Origin: Apostichopus japonicus
Taxonomy: Eukaryota; Echinodermata; Holothuroidea; Aspidochirotida; Stichopodidae
Assembly: GCF_037975245.1 (NCBI RefSeq)
Contig: NC_092561.1
Coordinates: 10,229,001 to 10,293,000 of the forward strand
Direction: 5' to 3'
Length of the DNA: 64,000 bases
Part shown: positions 21,401-36,400 of the stretch, one piece after another
How the letters are laid out: each line of letters begins with the position of its first letter
Position numbering within the stretch: position 1 is the stretch's first letter
Notes under the pieces: generated by a model
Seen by the model: only the letters and a program-made list of their open reading frames with translations
What the model was told of the DNA's origin: nothing
The model's database searches: none
Program-made: the position numbers and the translations under genes

Positions 21401-24400
21401 GAAGGACTGAATGGTTGAAAATTAAGAATAGCCAGCTAGTATGAACCGCATGTTGCAGAAAAACTACATCATCTGCTGTGACTTGACCCAAATCAACGGT
21501 TCCATGATCATTATTATTTTTTGTTACTATTGATGCCCAACTGCACAGTGTTGACCCACAACGGCGATCAACACTGTAGTACAGTGTGGAATGTCGATAT
21601 AGAAGTCTACAGAGTAATTGCCGGTTGTAATAATTCTACCAGCACCTTTCCACTCCCAACCTGCGTTATAGTCTAGGTATACAGTACATGTAGATGTACT
21701 TTTCGAAGGTTACTTGAACACCCACCCTTCTATGATACTTTTAAAGGATGAGTCTCATTATAAAGTGTGAATTTATTTTTGTGGACGTTTTGTACAGATT
21801 TCCCCCAAAAAGGAGGGCAAAATTTATGACCTCCATTTGCCACGACATGTTGAGAATGGAATCAAATTAATTAAACCTGCTGATTAACGTTCAATGAGTG
21901 GAAAACATCTAGGAGGGGTGTGTAGTAGTTCGATAGATTGCTATCATCACTCTGCACATTGGTATAAACTGCCAACCTAAAGCCAAAAAAAAACCTGCTT
22001 GAAGATAACTATATACAGAACCAGTACTCATATGTGTGCTTTCAAATTGTGTCGTGCAAACTATACCTGCATATATTTTCTGACGGTAACACAAACTATT
22101 TCAAGTCGTAGATAGGGCAGACTGAACTAATAAACCCATTTGTGTCTTTGCTGCTAGGACACACTTGTTTCCTTTCAAAATATATTTTAATGTAACAAAA
22201 AAGAGGGGGTGGGGGAAGAACATGATCATGAGAAGAAAGCAGCCACTTTAATATAAGAAAGTGATAATTGGGTGTGCTATAGTAACAAAATCGGCCTCTT
22301 AACAAACCTAGCCCATCATTAAAAGTTGAGCTTAAAACACATGATTAAATTTGCAGATGGCAAAGTATTCTAAAAAGCGAATGGAAATATGATTTCAATT
22401 TAACTCTCTTTGTGACCTACGTTTGAAAAATGTATTCTTAATTTAGTTCCCTAGCAACTTTAATTACTGCTACTTGTTGCTCTCTCCTTACCCCTCCTCC
22501 CCTCACAGAACCCCACCATCCAACCCCCCCCCCCACCCCCTCTGCAATGTGTCTCTTCTTCTTAAATCCCAAAGAAATTCAAAGCATAACTTTAAACATT
22601 TCATGCCTTGAATCACCACCTCTTTCTCTATGAAACAACCCTTCTACAGAATGGATGAGGAGGCATGAGCCCTGTTCATCAACTTGAACTAGATTTGTAA
22701 GAGTGGAATTCACCCACCTTGAAGGTCACTACAAGGTCACACCAGGTCACAGGGTCAACTACAGCATTCCTGGTAATATCCTTTTGCTGAGGCCAATAAA
22801 GGGGCAAATATATTTCTATCTACCATTTTGGAGAGTTTTTTTATAACCAAATAAGGAAATATATACTCAAAAATATAGTTAGAGTAACATCTGTTGTCTA
22901 GTCTTGAAGAGTGACAGTTTTTCCTTTAATATTTCTCCCTTCTCTTGCCCATTTTTTTTTTTGATTTTCAGATTTAACAAACTGCAGTCTTGACTTAAAA
23001 AAAAAGAGTTTACAATTTTTCTTTTGAAGTCTTCACCTGCACTTTCTTAGAGATAAGAAAACAAACATTTTTAAGATACACTTTTCTTCTACATTAATAT
23101 GGGCTTTTATGTGTGCCGGGCAAGACAACCTATATGGAAGAATCCACAAGTATGTAAATCATATCTAACATACACAATTATTTCACTTGAGACAAATGAC
23201 CAATGGTCAAGCTCACTGTAAAGTTATTAGTTTTAATGTCTTATCTATGGCTCACTCATATAAGTCACAGTACCGCACATGCAGGATCTGTTGGGAACTT
23301 TCTTTCCCATGTTCTTCAAATATGACTGGAGATTAATCTGTATCTAGAAATGGCAATTTAAACTGAGTCGTTAGTTCCAGTAAGTGTCATCTTTGGTGGT
23401 CTCCAACTAGTAGCTAGTTAACCCTTTATAAGAAATAAGAACATTCATGCACACACCATGTACAATATTTTGTGTCCAAACACAGCAGGAACCATATTTT
23501 GTGTTCGTTCATACAGAGCAGGAACAGTGTTTCGTGTTTATGCATGGCTACGGTAGGAGCTATATTTTGTGGGTATCCATGGGCAGGAATAATATTTTAT
23601 GTACTTGCCAAACACAGCAGGAACAATATTTGTGTTCATGCAAATTAGGGAGACATAACTTTCCAAATTACCCAGCAAGCTGCAGCTTTAACCTTCCAGA
23701 GGTATGTATCATTCATGATGATGAAGTGGCCAGACAGCTAAAATTCCAACACCACAAGCTATTTCAATCATGTGACACTTATCACCATGCCAACCCCACA
23801 AAAACAAACTTCCTTTTTCTAATCACAGACAAAGCCCATCTGTTCTGGTGCTATAAAACTTTACACCAAAAAAAAAAACCCAAACAAGACTTAAATCCCC
23901 TGCAAGGGCCAGATTTTGGCTCTACACATTACTGCTTGGAGAGAGATCAGTTTTGTGACAGGAGTCAAACCACAACTATCAGTGGAAAAGACACTAAAAA
24001 TGCTCTAGGAGCCTATGGGAACCAACAAAATATGTGCAGTTGCCTACTTTTATTAAAATTTTAAAACCCTGTACCTATAAAATGTTACAAAACTTTTCAA
24101 TGGACAAAGGACTTAGCTTATTCAAAGGCAATGTCAACCACAACATTTTTTTTTTTTTTTTTTTTTGGCATTCCAACTGAAATTATCCATAACCATATGA
24201 AAACCATGATCTGCCATACACAGAATTGTCTGTCAGTTGAATACAGACTCACATTAAATTAAGCTCAAGTTACAAAGATAATCTTGAGACCAAGTTGTAT
24301 GTATCCACTTCATAAGATCTCACAAGTAAATTAAACAGAAACAAAACGGTGAACAAGAGACATCGTAAGAGCTATGGGGAAAACCCCGAAGTGATCAAGT

Positions 24401-27400
24401 TTTTGAAGGAAGCAAACTCAACATACAAATTATATGGCCGCCCTTAATAAAACAAGACAGACATCATGGGTATAATAATAAATCAGCTCCATGATACATT
24501 ACATGTACATGCTTCATTACATGTTAATGTATTCAAGTTGATCGCATGATTTATTTAAGCTTTCACGTTCTCAAAAGGAACATCTTCCCCTCTGCTAAGT
24601 TCTAACCCCTACCAAACCCTCACCCCCCCCCCCTTCCTCCTCTCAATTCACACTTCCACCTTTCTTCCATATGAAGTTTCAATATCGAAGATATTCCTAG
24701 CATAAGTTGGGAGTGAACAACATTAACCAAATAAAAGAAAAAAGGTAATGTAATAATAAAAATAGTTGAAATTAATGAATTACACTTACTACTTCAATGT
24801 GTGTAATATGATGTAATCTTTCCGTTAAATCTGGGATGGAAAACCTTAGATGAACTGCTGATGCTGATATACTACTGGCAGCTAGGGTTGACGGTGTGCT
24901 CATTGCAAAATTAAATTCTGGATTCAAATAGAAAAGGGAAAGAAAAGAACAATATTTATACAGTTAATATTAGCAGCAAGAAGACAGTAATAGAATTACA
25001 CAGTAAATCATCCTACGGATAGGCAACATTATTCACACAATCTCTATATCCATTTCAAATTATGTTCCAAACAACTTAGACACATGAATACTAATCAGAT
25101 ATTAATGAAAAACTGGTGAGATACAGCTGCTTTATGTTTGGAGAAAAAAACAAAAACAAATCCAAAGATTTGAACTTTTAAAACAAATTGCAACCTGGGG
25201 TCATAAGACTATATGAATTCCCCTTGTTTAAATGCATAGTACCTTGAATGCATTTTATTGTTGTACAATTCGATTGAACGCAGGCATGGCATGTCTGAAA
25301 AAAAAAGAATTAGGCCCTGCATGCAAGTTTAAATAGTTATCTATCCTTTACTTCACACTTAGATAGGTCAAAAACGTTTGAGACTTTGGATATTAGTCGG
25401 TTCCCACGCTTCAGTTCAGTGACTTCACATAATTCCTGAGCATAACTCTATGGAACTCATCCATAAGCCTACAATACCCTTTCCTGTCTATTGTTTCCAC
25501 ACCATTGTTTGAATTAATCAGACTGGACAATTAACACAATACACACTAGATGTCCCCCCCCCCCACTTTTTTTTTTAACTAAAAGAAGTATGAATTGGCA
25601 TTTCATTACCATTTAACTTGTACACATACAGGTAACTTCCTTATAACCATCACATAACTTGTACAGTACCTTTGCCATGGCCACAAGGCAGAACCCACAA
25701 TAGGAAGGTCCCAGGTTGTCCTCCCTTAACCATATCCTTTCTCTCCCCCCCCCCTCCTCCACTCCCACCCCTGCAAGGAGCTCAAGTTTTTCACATCACT
25801 ACAGCCTAATTGATGAATCTGTCAAACTTACATTCCCTTTCTCTGGCCAGAAATTTCAAGATCTTTGTAAATATAAAGAACAGCCATCATGTGAGCCATG
25901 ACACTCCATGAAAAACATCCACAATCACTTAAAGTTGAGAACAATGATTTCAGAGCATCGTTATTATGTAATTGATTAATAAATTTCACTTTAGTCTTAC
26001 AGAATTTGAAGGGGTGAATTATCGCCTACACCACCATTGTAAGACCATACCATTACTCACTCATTTTGCTTACATACTTTTTTTTTCAAAGTTTCAGCAA
26101 ATTCAGCCACCAGTTCACTATTTCTCAGACTTTTTGACTCATTATGAGGACATAAAAATTACTATGGTAACAGATGGAACTGTATCTATAATCTCAACTA
26201 CCCTGACAGAGACTTTTAATCAGGTGATAACGATGATGATGATGCAGTCTTATAGATGCACTAAGTTTGTTATAAACAACACTTCATTGATGGAAGGAGA
26301 AAAAGGTCTAAGACTGCCCCCCCCCTCGGATCATCATCCTTTTCAGGACCAAAACAAATCATAATGTAACTTCCTTTTGTTAGCTCTTGAAAGATAATGG
26401 CTTATTTCAGATAGCAAACGAAGTGAAAAGCCGCAAGGACTGACAGTTCTTCTTTGTAGCCTGAAAACCTGGCGGTGATAATGCAGAAAATCAATACAAC
26501 CAGACAGATCAAGCTTTCCCATAATTCCTGGACAGTGTCCATTACTTTTGCTACACTGGCATTTGAAGACCACATGTACAAAACAATGGTTATTTCCTTC
26601 CCATATCTTCATCCTTTCCCGCCCTCCCCCCCCCCCCAAAGACATGCATGCGTGTAATGCAACTGCTATGTACCACAGGACGAACGAAAAAATGCTTAAT
26701 GCATGTATAGTTGGACACCCACCCCTTCAACTGCTTGTTCAAATCCCCAGGGTTGTCTTTCTTCATCAACCAGCTCCCCCTCTCTCTCTTTGCTAAAATT
26801 ATGCTTAATACATAATGTACGCTTCTAGAGATACTGCCTTTATCAACCAGCTCCACCCCCCCCCCCCCTTCTGTCTCTGCTAAAATTTCATGAAATGACA
26901 TAACAACTTCAAGCATCAGAAAATCTTCCCAGAAAATTCCTTTGACCAATGACCATTTAACCATATTCAGCAAGAAAAGACAAATTCCTTCCCACAAATG
27001 AAGCAGACCCAGTGTCTTTCATTCCCCCTCAAAATCTAGACTCAAACATCCCAAATTTCTCTATGACCTGCAACGGAATCTTAATTACAGGCCGCGTTGA
27101 ATTACAGAATTAAGACACAAACCCTGTCCATGTATTTGCAATTTAAAGGCCGCACTTTAAATTTTTAAAAACTTTCAAAGGAGTACATGAAGTTCAATTA
27201 ATTTTGCAATACATATATGCAGAACCTTTTCATTTCTACACAGAATCCTAGTCGACTATTTTCGAAAAAGTCCTCAATCGCAGGAAAGCTATTACAGAAC
27301 GCTTCCAACGAAATGTGTGCAACGTACACACCGTTACCAAATGATGTTTTGCCCCTTTAATGTGATGGAATGACTACAACTTTGGAATATTTGCTTCTTT

Positions 27401-30400
27401 TGGGAGTTTTACTCCATAAAAGAATAGTCCAGGGTCAAAAATTTGTTTTGATATTGTTAAAGAGGAACATAATCTAAGCATTCTGGTGAAATTTGGATTC
27501 AATTCCTATTCAAAGTTTTTAAGAGTTGAAGTTGCTGCCTTTCGTACCAAAAGTGAACTTGGAGCAAACAGTAGTGACGTCATAGTTACACACTGATCAT
27601 AGTTACACACTGATAAAATAATGTTTTGTCACTAGAATGCTTAGGCTATGTTCCTCTGTCACAAATCAAAATGAAATTTTGACCTGGACTATTCTTTGAA
27701 GTTACTAGCACCATGGAAACGCAGTTTGATCTTTATAAGACTTCATTTACACTTTGTTAAATAACTTAAGTCTAATTTGTTATTAGAGCTGAAAGAATCT
27801 CACACAAACTATGCAGTCATCTGGTCTGCTAACTAATCATACAGGGATCTCCTCCCACTCATTTTACAATACATTTCCGGTCGCTTTTAATTGAATTACT
27901 ACACGACACACAAGAGCTGAAAGATTTGAGGTTGGACTCTTCGCACGGCATCATGGTTTACCCTGTGTTGCTGCTATCAAAGAACGCTAGTGTACCGGTG
28001 CCCCAAGTATGATGCCATCGCAGGGATGTATTGGTCTTGACCATTTCTAACACTACCCCTTCCCCTAAGCCTCCCCCACATATACGTTGGTGTGGTGTGG
28101 CTCAAGCATGAATTCTTGGTTTTAATGTTCCCTGTTTAGATTTATTGTCATCCAGAACAAAGATAAAAAGACATATGGTTAATTTGTCCTAGCTAAACGG
28201 AGAAGACGCCTTCCGTTTTTTGTTTTTTTTTCTTCATTAAGAAATTTAAAAAACCCAGTAGTTTAAGAATAATACTACAGATCAGAGAAAGTTAGGATCG
28301 TGAACTATTCCCATGGTAATAACAACTGGAAAACACCGGACACCTAGCAAAAGTTGTACAGTGATACCAAAATAACCAAATCGTTTTGTGAAAACGAGAC
28401 ATTTAAGCTGCTGAATTGAACAAGAGCATTAACCTTTTTTTTTTAAGTTTTATTACAACCTTGAAGGAAAGAAATTCCTTTGGTCATATTACAGTTTGAA
28501 ATAGACAAAAACTGCAATATATATGATCAGATTGGAGGTAACTTTCCTATTAACCCATTTGGTATCTTTAATGAGAAATGGAAAGCAACCAGGGAAAGTC
28601 GCCAAAGTCATTAGTCTCCAACATGCCCACGAGTCGAAGGCCAACAGGGGGCGATAGACTGTACCTCTCGGACAAAGGCAGAGCGAGTGCCTGCTCAACA
28701 TGAGCTCATTGTGCGGGTTGTGGCTGTCAGGACGCAATGGTCTACAAAGCTACAGAGTACATTACAAGACAGGCAGCCTACCTGGGAAACGTTGAAACCA
28801 CTTAGAGGAGATATGCAGCAAAAGTAACAGGTGGTTGTTAAAGTAATGAGAGGAGGAGGTCACTGGTAGCTAGATGAGAATGGGACCAGACTCTGTCCCC
28901 TATGGGGATGATAGTGGGGGCAAAAAAAACCTAAGGACAGTAAGGGTGCACAAGCATAGTAACATAAACTATACAGACACGGTGCATTCCACTGGAGACG
29001 ATGAACTTAAAAATTTGGAGGAATTCAGAAACTTAGGGACTGACTCACCCCTTTGAGAATGATTCTCCGAAACATATTGCATGGTTTACCAATCTCTTAA
29101 TATTTCTTAACTTTCATAATATCTAACTTGGAGCAACATATTTTGTTATTTAGTAGATCTATATTATATACCTAAACTTAATTAAGTTCTCTATAGTGTC
29201 ATTTACAATTAGGTTTAATAGTGAACACATGGTAGGCTATATAAAATAAAAATATGAAGAACATCTACTTAACAGTATCCTATCAAATCACATGAGTGCA
29301 GGGAAAACCACTGGGAAATGATTAAAACAAAAACTTTCGAAGAATATTTACAAGTAAATTGATGTAATAGAGTCCCAGAGTACACATACCAATGACCAAT
29401 GGTTCATTTTTGCATAGCGCCCTCTATTAAGTTGCTTCATAGCAAATGCTTGCTCTTGTTCATAACAATAAGACAAAGCTTGATTGTCAATTTGTCAAGA
29501 ATATTATTTTCCCTTCATAGTTTTTTTGTTCATTCATGTGTCCACCCACACACCCAACACACCGCTTTCTTTTGCATTTCAAACTGTGCTCAATATAATT
29601 CAGTTATTGTAAAATATCTGTTTAGGAATAATGATAGAAATAGACTTTAAAGAACAACTTTACCCACAATCAAAACGAAAGACAAATTAAAAAAAAAATT
29701 CTCAGACCAGCAACTATCCTGAATTTTGGACATCAGTGTAAAACACTAACTTTCTTTCTAACTAACTCTCTAAATAACTTTCTAAATAACTAACTTTCCC
29801 TCCCAAAACCCAGTACGGCAAAAAAATTCATCAAAAGAACTTGCTAGTTCATCTTGATTCTAATAATTTCCTCACCTGCATGTTGGTAAATCTACTCTTG
29901 GGATTCTATTTTCTTTTTCAATGATATATTTTATCATATATTATTTTTACCAACTTTTTATGAAACAAAGAGCAAAAAAGTTAAAAATTACCAAAAGCAC
30001 AGAGGGCCACAAATGTCTGTGCACATCTATGTAGATGATGCGCCTGTTTTTGTGTAACTGGTAGTTTGTGTAAGATCAGGGGAAGAAAGTCCTGTGGCGT
30101 TACCGCAGATAAATCCCACTTTAATGTGTTTAAAATATCAAGTTCTGTGTTCTGTAAAATAAGAAGAAATGAGTAAAAGAAATTGGTTAAAACACTTCGA
30201 ACCATTTATATAATATAATATAACATCATAACGAAGGAGTGACCAGATACTTCAAAAATTTGCAAGGTTTTTTAACCTTGTGTGCAATTTGAAAATTTAC
30301 CAATTTTTTTTTTTTTTATTCTTGAGCTTCTTTGCATGTAAGCAAATTGCTTCTTAATTTTTATGCGGACAACGACTGATAACGGGCCATCATACAACCA

Positions 30401-33400
30401 CAAGATGTCAGTTCTGCAGTTACCTATTAACAAAAGATGGTGTGACCAGGCTGTGGGAAGGGGGTGAAAGAGGGGAGGGGGTTAGGGTACAACCTAATTT
30501 TGCTGCTCAGAAACTGAACCCACGCAACTTTTTACAGACTGAACAAACGCACAAAACAGAAAAGAAAGCAACGGGCATCATTAAACACAAAAGTTAGCTG
30601 TCCGTATCAAAGTTTAGCACTTGAGTCTTTTCAAGTACATTTTGACCTTCCGTTTCTACTGCATTTAGCAGGAGAGCTTCCTTCCTTTATTCTCAGCAAT
30701 TGAATAGAGAGAATGTACAGCTCTAATAAATCTGACTTCATATTGTGAGTAAGTTTGTCAGTGGTTGGTAGTCAGGACAGTGGACACCCCACACTGCAAG
30801 TGTACCATGTACATCTAACTGACAACTGAGCAGTGTGTGGTATGATTTCTTCTGGTACATGAGAACCAACTGACGTATAAAACCTCTTTAGTACTGGAGT
30901 ACTGTATAGGATATATACCTACAAAGTGCACTAACTGGTTCAGGTACCTAACCATACACCAAGTATTGTCAGTGCCAACAGATTCAACTCCAAATTCCCC
31001 AAAAAAGAGAGGGGAAAAACTTAGCCAAAGGTATTTCAGTTTCTGGCTTAGTTAACATAATTCAGATGTTGAGATGTTAGTTCATTGTATTGTATTCTAG
31101 GATGCTGCCTGCCCTTGGTGATATAATTTTTGCCATTTGTGCACAACATGGCCATTTTGCCCATAGAGATAATTGCTAGAACCAGTTACTAAAACTTTCC
31201 AGTCTTGCTACTGTTTCTCTTTTCATCAAATGGTTACAACATTCCCAGAGATATTGCTTCTCCAAGGGAAAATTTTGCTGATCACAAAAGACTCCTCAGG
31301 TATATTGCCAGACTTCTTTCATTTAATTCCATTGATCTTTCACAGTGTAAAGCCAATTTGAACTATTCAAAGATAAGGGGTGAACAGAGGTCCTTTGAAG
31401 AGGGGGTCCACCAATGTGCCTGGACTGGGCCTAGCCAGTTTAAAGGTCTATTGTGATGGCCATGCAAACAAGTCATTTCGACTACTACTTTGGGGACCTG
31501 GTAACACAGTTGAAGTGACTTATAAAGGAAGGCTTTCCCAACTGCTTCTGTAATCCTCAAAAGAAGTCAAAGTGAAATCAATATTTCATTCTTTTGTCTC
31601 CTTGGGGTCACAAACCTCACCAAGGACTTTCTTCAGAGAAGGTAACAACTAAGAGAAAGTGTTGAGACCACAAGACAATTCTACTTTTTCCTCCAAGATG
31701 GTTTTAGCTCAGCTGATTAGCAGTGTGTTTAAGATGATTTAAATGGTTGTACCAGGCAGGCAGGCTTCTGGTAGATCCTTTCTTATGTGTGAGTTGTTGG
31801 TTAATAGTAATAATGGTTTAATTTTGTGAATTAGCACTTATAAGTAGCTTATAGTTTAACCACGGATTAGAAGTGTTCTTTGTAAAGATCTCTCTGATGC
31901 TGTAACTTAAACTCTTTAAAGCTGATTATCAGCCATATTTGCAAACAAATAAGATGCAATTTGTGGGAGGAAGAAACAGATTACATAAAAGGAAAGAAGA
32001 AAAAAAAACTCTGTGAACAAGCAAAAAACACAGTAGGTTTGAGAACTTGTTCTAGAAATATCAGGAGTGGATAAGCTTCTTTTCTTTTGAGATGGGAAAA
32101 CATCAGATGCCAAAGTATGCTACACAGGACAGCTGTATCAAGTTGTAGGCTTAGGATTATTACATTACCTGCCTATGATGGAACAATAGTCTTTTGTGAA
32201 TTAAGTTGGTTACTGAGGATTTGTTCTTGTTACATGTGTAAGTAGTTAGGGCTATTCCTTCAGAATTAACACATTGATCGACCAGAAATGCAATGCACTA
32301 TACACCATCACTCATGGTTAAATACCAATCATTTAGTAGATAAGCATACAATACACCCCCTTATAACTATTTAGTGTTTCAGGTGGCTAATGGTCACATA
32401 ATTAAGTGCTGCAAATTTAACCATCAATTTATGGTACAACATCTCACTACTGCTCTCTGTATATATTTCATTTCAGCCTTTCATCCCATTTCTTAGTGTC
32501 ACAATTTCACAAATATCCTTAATTTTTGCTGTGCAAAGGTTTAGTGCAAGGTTAAAAAAACAAAACTATTTTTTGCATGCATGCATGTTTTGCTCACATC
32601 CACTTCTGGGTAAAGACAAATGCAACGTTTTAGGGATTGATATATAACCAATGCTATTGCTCATAGTTTTCTCAGGATAAAACTTAACAATCTTAATTAA
32701 TATTACACTAACCATTCCTGGAACTTGTGAGCATTGGGACAAACACGCAAAACACGCAAACACCCACCCCGCCGCGTGAAAACGCAGCTTCCAAAGTACA
32801 CAGTGCAACGACCTCCTAGTTTGCCGAGGTACGCACAAAAACGAACCAGGGAGGGCGCGCGTTGAAATTTCCTTTTATATTTCCGCGTGAACTTCCGCGC
32901 GCGCGGCAGTAGTTCAGCCAATCACGTTTTCACGTTTCGGTAAACAGGAAACGTTTAATGTAAACATTTTGTTTGTATCATGCAATGTTACACTGATTTG
33001 AAGGATGCCAATGATTACCACGGCCCCATATCATACAATGCACTTTTCTCCTACAGGTTGTAGTACGTAAATATGGAGAGATCGCTTGGCCGTTGTGATG
33101 TTATAAATTTACAAACATAAACGATGGACACTAGCTGTAATGTACCATCACTTTATTTAAACGATTTGTCAGCGGATGTACGTACATCTTATGATTCCGA
33201 GAATCTTGAACCTTACCTAGCGTAAGATCCCGCCCGCCACAAAAAAAGCTAGCAAGATAAAAAAAATTCCCACCACATTACGAATGCGAGCAAACCTAAC
33301 AAAGTGATGTAGCCACTCACTACAACAGACTAAATCATCCGCACAGGTGAAACGGAAATGAAAAGAATAGCCCGTGTTATAACACAGACGAAAGAATTCC

Positions 33401-36400
33401 ATTTTACACAACTGCATGTCTGGTTATTTTAAACACAAGTAATGTTGAATACCAACAATATTACCACCGTTTTAATTACATACATGCTACTTGTCATCTT
33501 TCCCTCTACGATACAATGTACATGACTAAATGACCAAACATATGATATCTAAACATTTTTACCGCCTCTCAAACAGATTTTCTGAGGGTTGGTGGGATGA
33601 TAATGTGGATAAAAATGCAGGGTTATTCTTTTTCTTTCTTTCGACACAGAATTGAGGCTACCTTTTCTGCATTTGATAGTTCCTATCTGTGAAACCTTAG
33701 TCAGAATCTGCGGAAATGGTAGGTCTTCCTTATGGAAGTTTCTTTGGCATTGCCACGGTAACAACACCCCAGGTGCCCTTAAAGTGCTGTAGAGACTGCA
33801 TAAACGATAAGAAAAATATGATTTTAAGTGTTTGAACGCAATAAAGAAATAAAACGTTTTAAGAAACTCGCAATTGATTTTGACTTACCACTAACTGTTC
33901 CAAGGAGATGGAATTATCGGTGTAAATAACTAATTTTTCCGCCGTCATCGGGACAGTTTCTTTAAGCTTAGATGCCAGAAACATACACGCGACACCGACT
34001 AGTTGGAATTGAAGTCTGCTTATTTTAACACTTGCCAGATATCTATCTAAATAATTAACCGCTAAATGGAATACCTCTTCTTCACATCGTTGTTCTTCAC
34101 ACACCTGAAAATGGAGGAGAAACACAATATTTGAGGGAAAAACAAACGAAGTATTTGCAAAAGTGATGTAAGTGTCAAGTTTCAAACGCAAATGGTTTAA
34201 AGGCTTACGATATAACGAGGAGCCCCTGACACGGGATTTGAGAATGGGGGTGGAGGGGGGAGAGAAACGGCATCAAAAGTAAAGTGATGTTGAAATCGTT
34301 ACATCACGCGCGAGATAATCATTGTTTTTGAGAATTATTTGCCAGAACCTGACAAGATCGTCATGCTGCTTAATTCAAGTAAGTACAGGTGAAACAAATT
34401 AAGTCTCAAATTTCTACAAAATTGGATATCTCCTTGCTTCATTGTAGCAATTTTAGCCGTTCTGTATATAATTCGCACCCAGAGCAATGAAACACAGCAA
34501 CTAAAATTGCCGAAAATAGTCCCCGCCATATTCATCATGTAAAAATAGATCTCTGCAAGCTTTGACAACGATTTTCGCGGGTTTTGCATTTCTGCATGGC
34601 GCGCTTCGGGATATTGTGACGTACAAAGAACAAATGATTTCACAGGCCCACATATTAGTACAGTATAGTTTAGTAGACTGGTTGACATCCAGTAAATATT
34701 TTATAATGATTATCGCTTTTTTAGGTTTGCGATTTTGTCCAAAAGGAAATATATTTGCTCTTTGCTCGTACTTAACATTTGAAACGAACTGGAAAGTTGC
34801 AACAGTAAAACGGCTGACGCCGTCACTAAAAGACCTGATGGAATCGCAGATCTGTTGAAAAGATAGACTACCTCAATTTGTTGAAATATCGTATCAAACT
34901 CACTCCATCCCCCCCCCCCCACTCACTCCTCCTCCTTTACCTTACATTCAACCTTGCGTTTCGATTAAAACGGAACTGGAAGTTGTAACAGTAAAACGGC
35001 TGACGCCGTCACCAAAATACCAAATGTATCTGTTGAAAAGAAAAACTAGCTTAATTTCAAGTGTTCGTTGGAATATCGTACCAAACCCGACACTCAATCC
35101 AACCCCCTCCCCCCCCCCCCCACCAACACCTTTAAATAAAACATGCTTATTGCATACCGTGGCAGCTGTGTATAAAAGGGAGAGGCAAAGAAGAGATTAA
35201 AGATGAAATATTATAGTTGTCGATCTCTGGCATCAGAAAATCTACTGTTCACACACAGTATTATTCAAGAAACAACACCGTCTAAAATGCGCTGACTGTT
35301 CTTTAAATGCGCTTGCAACAAGGTGCAGTAAGACTAGGGAGTTTTCCCTCCACATTGTTCCAACCCGTGACGGGCCCCCTCGTCCGAATTTATTACCTCT
35401 TTCCCTTGATTGTACTTCGAATTTGGAGGGGGAGGGTGGGGGACTACTAATGAATTATTTATAATAAGGGCACAAATCTACTAATCTATCAAAATCCACG
35501 CAGTTACAGCTTCTTTCTTGATTTGTTATTAATTTACGCTAGATTTGCTTTAAAAACATTTCTTCTTTCTCAGTAAGTATGGATATAACTATCACCCACG
35601 GCTACCACACCCCATTTCTATTTGTTACGAAACATTCTCTTTGATCAGTACTTGTCATGAGAGTTGCAATTTCCCAAAAAAAATAAAAAAATTGCTGACA
35701 TGTGTTAGTTTTGATTTTCTCGAGGATTAAAACGTTTGTGTTGATATTAATTTAATTACATATACCAAAGCACATAGTTTATGCCAAAGTGCACCTATAT
35801 GGCGGAAAATCCCAAGTTAACTGATGTAACACCTCCAACGTCGATCGGGGAACGATCATTATGTACCGCTTCTCCCGTATAAGGAAGGTTATCAATAATA
35901 ACACTAAAATCAAGGGATAATACCGATTATGTTCAGAAACAATTATCGAACGTTATGTTACCAATCAAAAGGAAATGATCTTTGTTTTCATATTATATAT
36001 TAACTGTCTGCTTCACTTGATGAAATTACCATGATCAAGGGCAGCCACACTGCCACAACTAATAATAGACCCCGGATGCACGTTTCGCGCCAAATAAATA
36101 GAGCAGAAAGAAGCGCGCGTAAAATCCATGGATGCCCAGAGAATTATTCTTTTGTTCACATATTAATCATACAGTTGACAATATTAGTACATAGAACTAC
36201 ACACCGTATACTTGTAAGGCTGTCTGGGCGTGGCTCGTTGACCAAACGAAAGGAAACCAAAAAATTAGACAAACGTTCGTCATGAAATTTAGGATCTTAA
36301 AAGGAGGGGGGAGGGGGGGTACCAAAAACGTCTGTCAACAGCGCATAATCAAAACAAATGTTCACAATACTGGATATAATTTGTATGTAAAATGCATTTC

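Larger units (their letters stand above)
15482..24789 (-). other. Cyclin D intron 4 (9308 bp)
   Basis: The largest intron. Apart from the repeats listed separately it holds poly-A/T runs (17672-17686, 19054-19074, 24147-24166), G-runs (19407-19417, 19765-19774) and a GGT repeat at about 21369-21398. I see no exon-like frame besides low-complexity ones. Confidence 0.85.
24918..29991 (-). other. Cyclin D intron 3 (5074 bp)
   Basis: Contains MITE copy 2 (27420-27696), C-runs at 25555-25564, 26626-26637 and 26858-26869, and otherwise unremarkable AT-rich sequence. No coding signal. Confidence 0.85.

Noticed and set aside
23447-24064. 205-codon plus-strand open frame
   Set aside because: It begins in a degenerate 33-bp minisatellite whose period keeps the frame open. 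There is no domain, and it lies antisense in a cyclin D intron.
32566-32921. Overlapping minus-strand frames of 72 and 90 codons
   Set aside because: They lie in the CpG-rich island of intron 2. One begins upstream of the TATA box and the other has no ATG start. Regulatory sequence is the better reading.
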